64,000 nucleotides of DNA from assembly GCA_903813345.2 (NCBI GenBank), contig CAIIXF020000009.1, positions 26,076,740 to 26,140,739 of the forward strand. Direction: 5' to 3'. The stretch comes from Owenia fusiformis. Its lineage: Eukaryota > Annelida > Polychaeta > Sabellida > Oweniidae. Within the stretch, counting starts at the first letter, position 1; each line of letters opens with the position of its first letter. Shown one piece after another: positions 62,554 through 64,000 of this stretch. The translations under genes and the position numbers were made by a program. Under the pieces are notes generated by a model. The model saw only the letters and a list, made by a program, of their open reading frames with translations, made no database searches and was not told where the DNA came from.

Positions 62554-63771
62554 CAATTTTACAGCATCTATCTTGCTTGCCAGAAGAAAATCCTGAGACT
62601 GCCTCTTGCTGTGCTTTATAAATGTGACATCTTCACCAAATCGCTTACGCAAATATTTGGTGACAAGTTGCCCTTGAACAGGGCTACGTCGAAGGCGGTC
62701 ACCGATCTCTTTGCAAATCTCTGATACAGAGAAGGCTTTTCCTGTATTCAAGTCTTGTTGAATTTCATTAATGACATCATTAAATACATCATACATATTT
62801 GATTTATCATGAATAGAATTTGAATCAGTACTTTTCTGGTATTTATGGCTGTATTGTTTGTAACAATAGTTATGGTATAAGAGATCAGCTTCAATCACTC
62901 CTTTCACATCAGTGAGGTGACAGGTGCTGGTATACACTTCATCCTGTAAGTGTTGGGTTTGTACAAGAAACTCGGTAGCTTTCTTCTCTTCAGAAATTCG
63001 GGATTTTTCATATGTTTTGTTTTTTGTGACCTGATTACAATACATGTATATACAAACATTCTGGTATTTAGGTACATCAACAGCTTCAACAGAGGGCCTT
63101 TGTGGTAGGGAACATTTCATTTGTTTGGGTTGTGCTGTTGACGAATGAGGTCTATTTCCAACCATTCCTTCAATGGTTTCTTCAGTATCAGTTTCAGTTT
63201 CTTCATTTTCTTCATTCCTTTGTGGAAGGGAACATTTCATTTGTTTGGGTTGTTCTGTTGAGGAATGAGGTGTGTTTCCAACCATTCCTTCAATGGTTTT
63301 TTCAGTATCAGTTTCAGTTTCTTCATTCCTTTGTGGAAGGGAACATTTCATTTGTTTGGGTTGTTCTGTTGAGGAATGAGGTGTGTTTCCAACCATTCCT
63401 TCAATGGTTTTTTCAGTTTCAGTTTCAGTTTCTTCATTCCTTTGTGGAAGGGAACATTTCATTTGTTTGGGTTGTGCTGTTGAGGAATGAGGTGTGTTTC
63501 CAACCATTCCTTCAATGGTTTCTTCAGTATGCCGTTTTTGGGTGTATACTCTGTAGCAAGCATTGTTCATGTGATATAGAATAGGTGCGTTTTCAAGTTT
63601 GGCTACTTTCATACGTTGATAAACTTCATCATCTTTCATTTTGCTTATTCTAAGCAAGGTTGCAACACCTCTTGCTTGTCCCACAGTTGGCTTGACAACA
63701 TTGCTGTTACTGTCTTTAAAATCATCTTGGCAGATAATACATTTTCCTGTTTCAAAGTTTATAGAAGCCAT
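62554..63771 (-). CDS. N-terminal part of an uncharacterised protein with two CxxC...HxxC modules and a coding minisatellite
   Basis: ATG at 63771 opens 406 codons to a possible donor gtaatt below 62554; the frame itself closes at 62536. I know related proteins only as uncharacterised invertebrate families. Module 1: CIIC at 11-14 with YHMNNACY at 66-73. Module 2: C240-x4-C245, C284 and YHNYCY at 299-304. Both look like zinc-binding units of one ancestral type. Between them residues 85-225 are four near-identical repeats of 37, 37, 40 and about 26 residues (TIEGMVGNTPHSSTEQPKQM core). After module 2 are GKAFSVSEICKEIGDRLRRS and TKYLRKRFGEDVTF. It probably belongs with the C-terminal part at 60948-61607, but the middle of the protein is missing. 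Confidence 0.65.
63097..63519 (-). repeat. coding minisatellite, 111-120 bp units, four copies
   Basis: CCAACCATTCCTTCAATGGT marks each unit on the plus strand, near 63160, 63280, 63390 and 63503. Units are nearly identical at the nucleotide level and keep the reading frame; the third copy carries an extra 9 bp (NEE). Confidence 0.9.
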
Positions 63772-64000
63772 TTAGGAAGTTAACTGGAGAAGAAATAGAT
63801 TGTTAGTGATTTTAAAATATTCAATCTCTAGGTCTCAAAAATACAGTCACAATTCAGGATCATGCATAGTTTATCATGTAACTGGGTTCATTTTAGTTAT
63901 TAACGTTAATTCGTTAATCCATATGCAAGGAAATTTGACTTTCAAAGAAAAGCTGGATGTGATCATATGTTTTATTTTCCTAGACACCAACTTACATTCT
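63772..64000. other. upstream of the right-end locus
   Basis: AT-rich sequence before the ATG at 63771. No splice or promoter signal stands out. Confidence 0.4.

Overview
This is a gene-poor, AT-rich animal nuclear window with long introns, GT-AG splice sites, many short inverted-repeat transposons, and no bacterial gene organisation. The gene content (iRhom, alkyladenine DNA glycosylase, a DEG/ENaC channel and a CIIC / cysteine-rich 'uncharacterised' family) fits a non-vertebrate bilaterian, probably a marine deuterostome or lophotrochozoan. I cannot fix the species.

Left third. The minus strand carries the 5' half of an inactive rhomboid (iRhom/RHBDF) gene: start codon at 12447, seven coding exons leading left, last one at 84-329. 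All seven exons join in frame and spell the cytoplasmic N-terminal region of iRhoms up to the conserved stretch just before the first membrane segment. The membrane domain lies beyond the left edge. Head to head with it on the plus strand is MPG (3-methyladenine / alkyladenine DNA glycosylase), two coding exons, 17060-19027. Strong opposite splice donors at 16377 (minus) and 16558 (plus) suggest that the two genes share a short divergent promoter. The same divergent RHBDF1-MPG pair flanks the alpha-globin cluster in human, so this looks like old conserved microsynteny.

Middle. 21608-23038 is a 48-bp minisatellite of about 30 copies, open in several frames on both strands. A probable lone first coding exon lies at 23778-23893. 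The rest to 43.9 kb holds no recognisable gene but several inverted-repeat elements: an hAT-like element carrying a second foldback element with a 10-bp target duplication (29784-31818), a GTCCG-rich element (39568-40548), and an 845-bp near-perfect palindrome (41353-42197). A single-exon DEG/ENaC sodium-channel-family gene follows at 43988-45658; its pore motif is unusual.

Right third. 45.7-60.9 kb is mostly non-coding with MITE copies and an hAT-like element with a perfect 8-bp target duplication (58466-59366). At 60948-63771 (minus) are the two ends of an uncharacterised protein family: an N-terminal part with two zinc-binding-like modules separated by a coding minisatellite, and a C-terminal part with a FEN/XPG-like 'GSD..T...G.K' motif and a cysteine cluster. 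Two MITEs sit between the halves and the middle of the protein is not visible, so the locus may be degraded.

The genes do not form a pathway. All splice models are from reading the sequence by eye.
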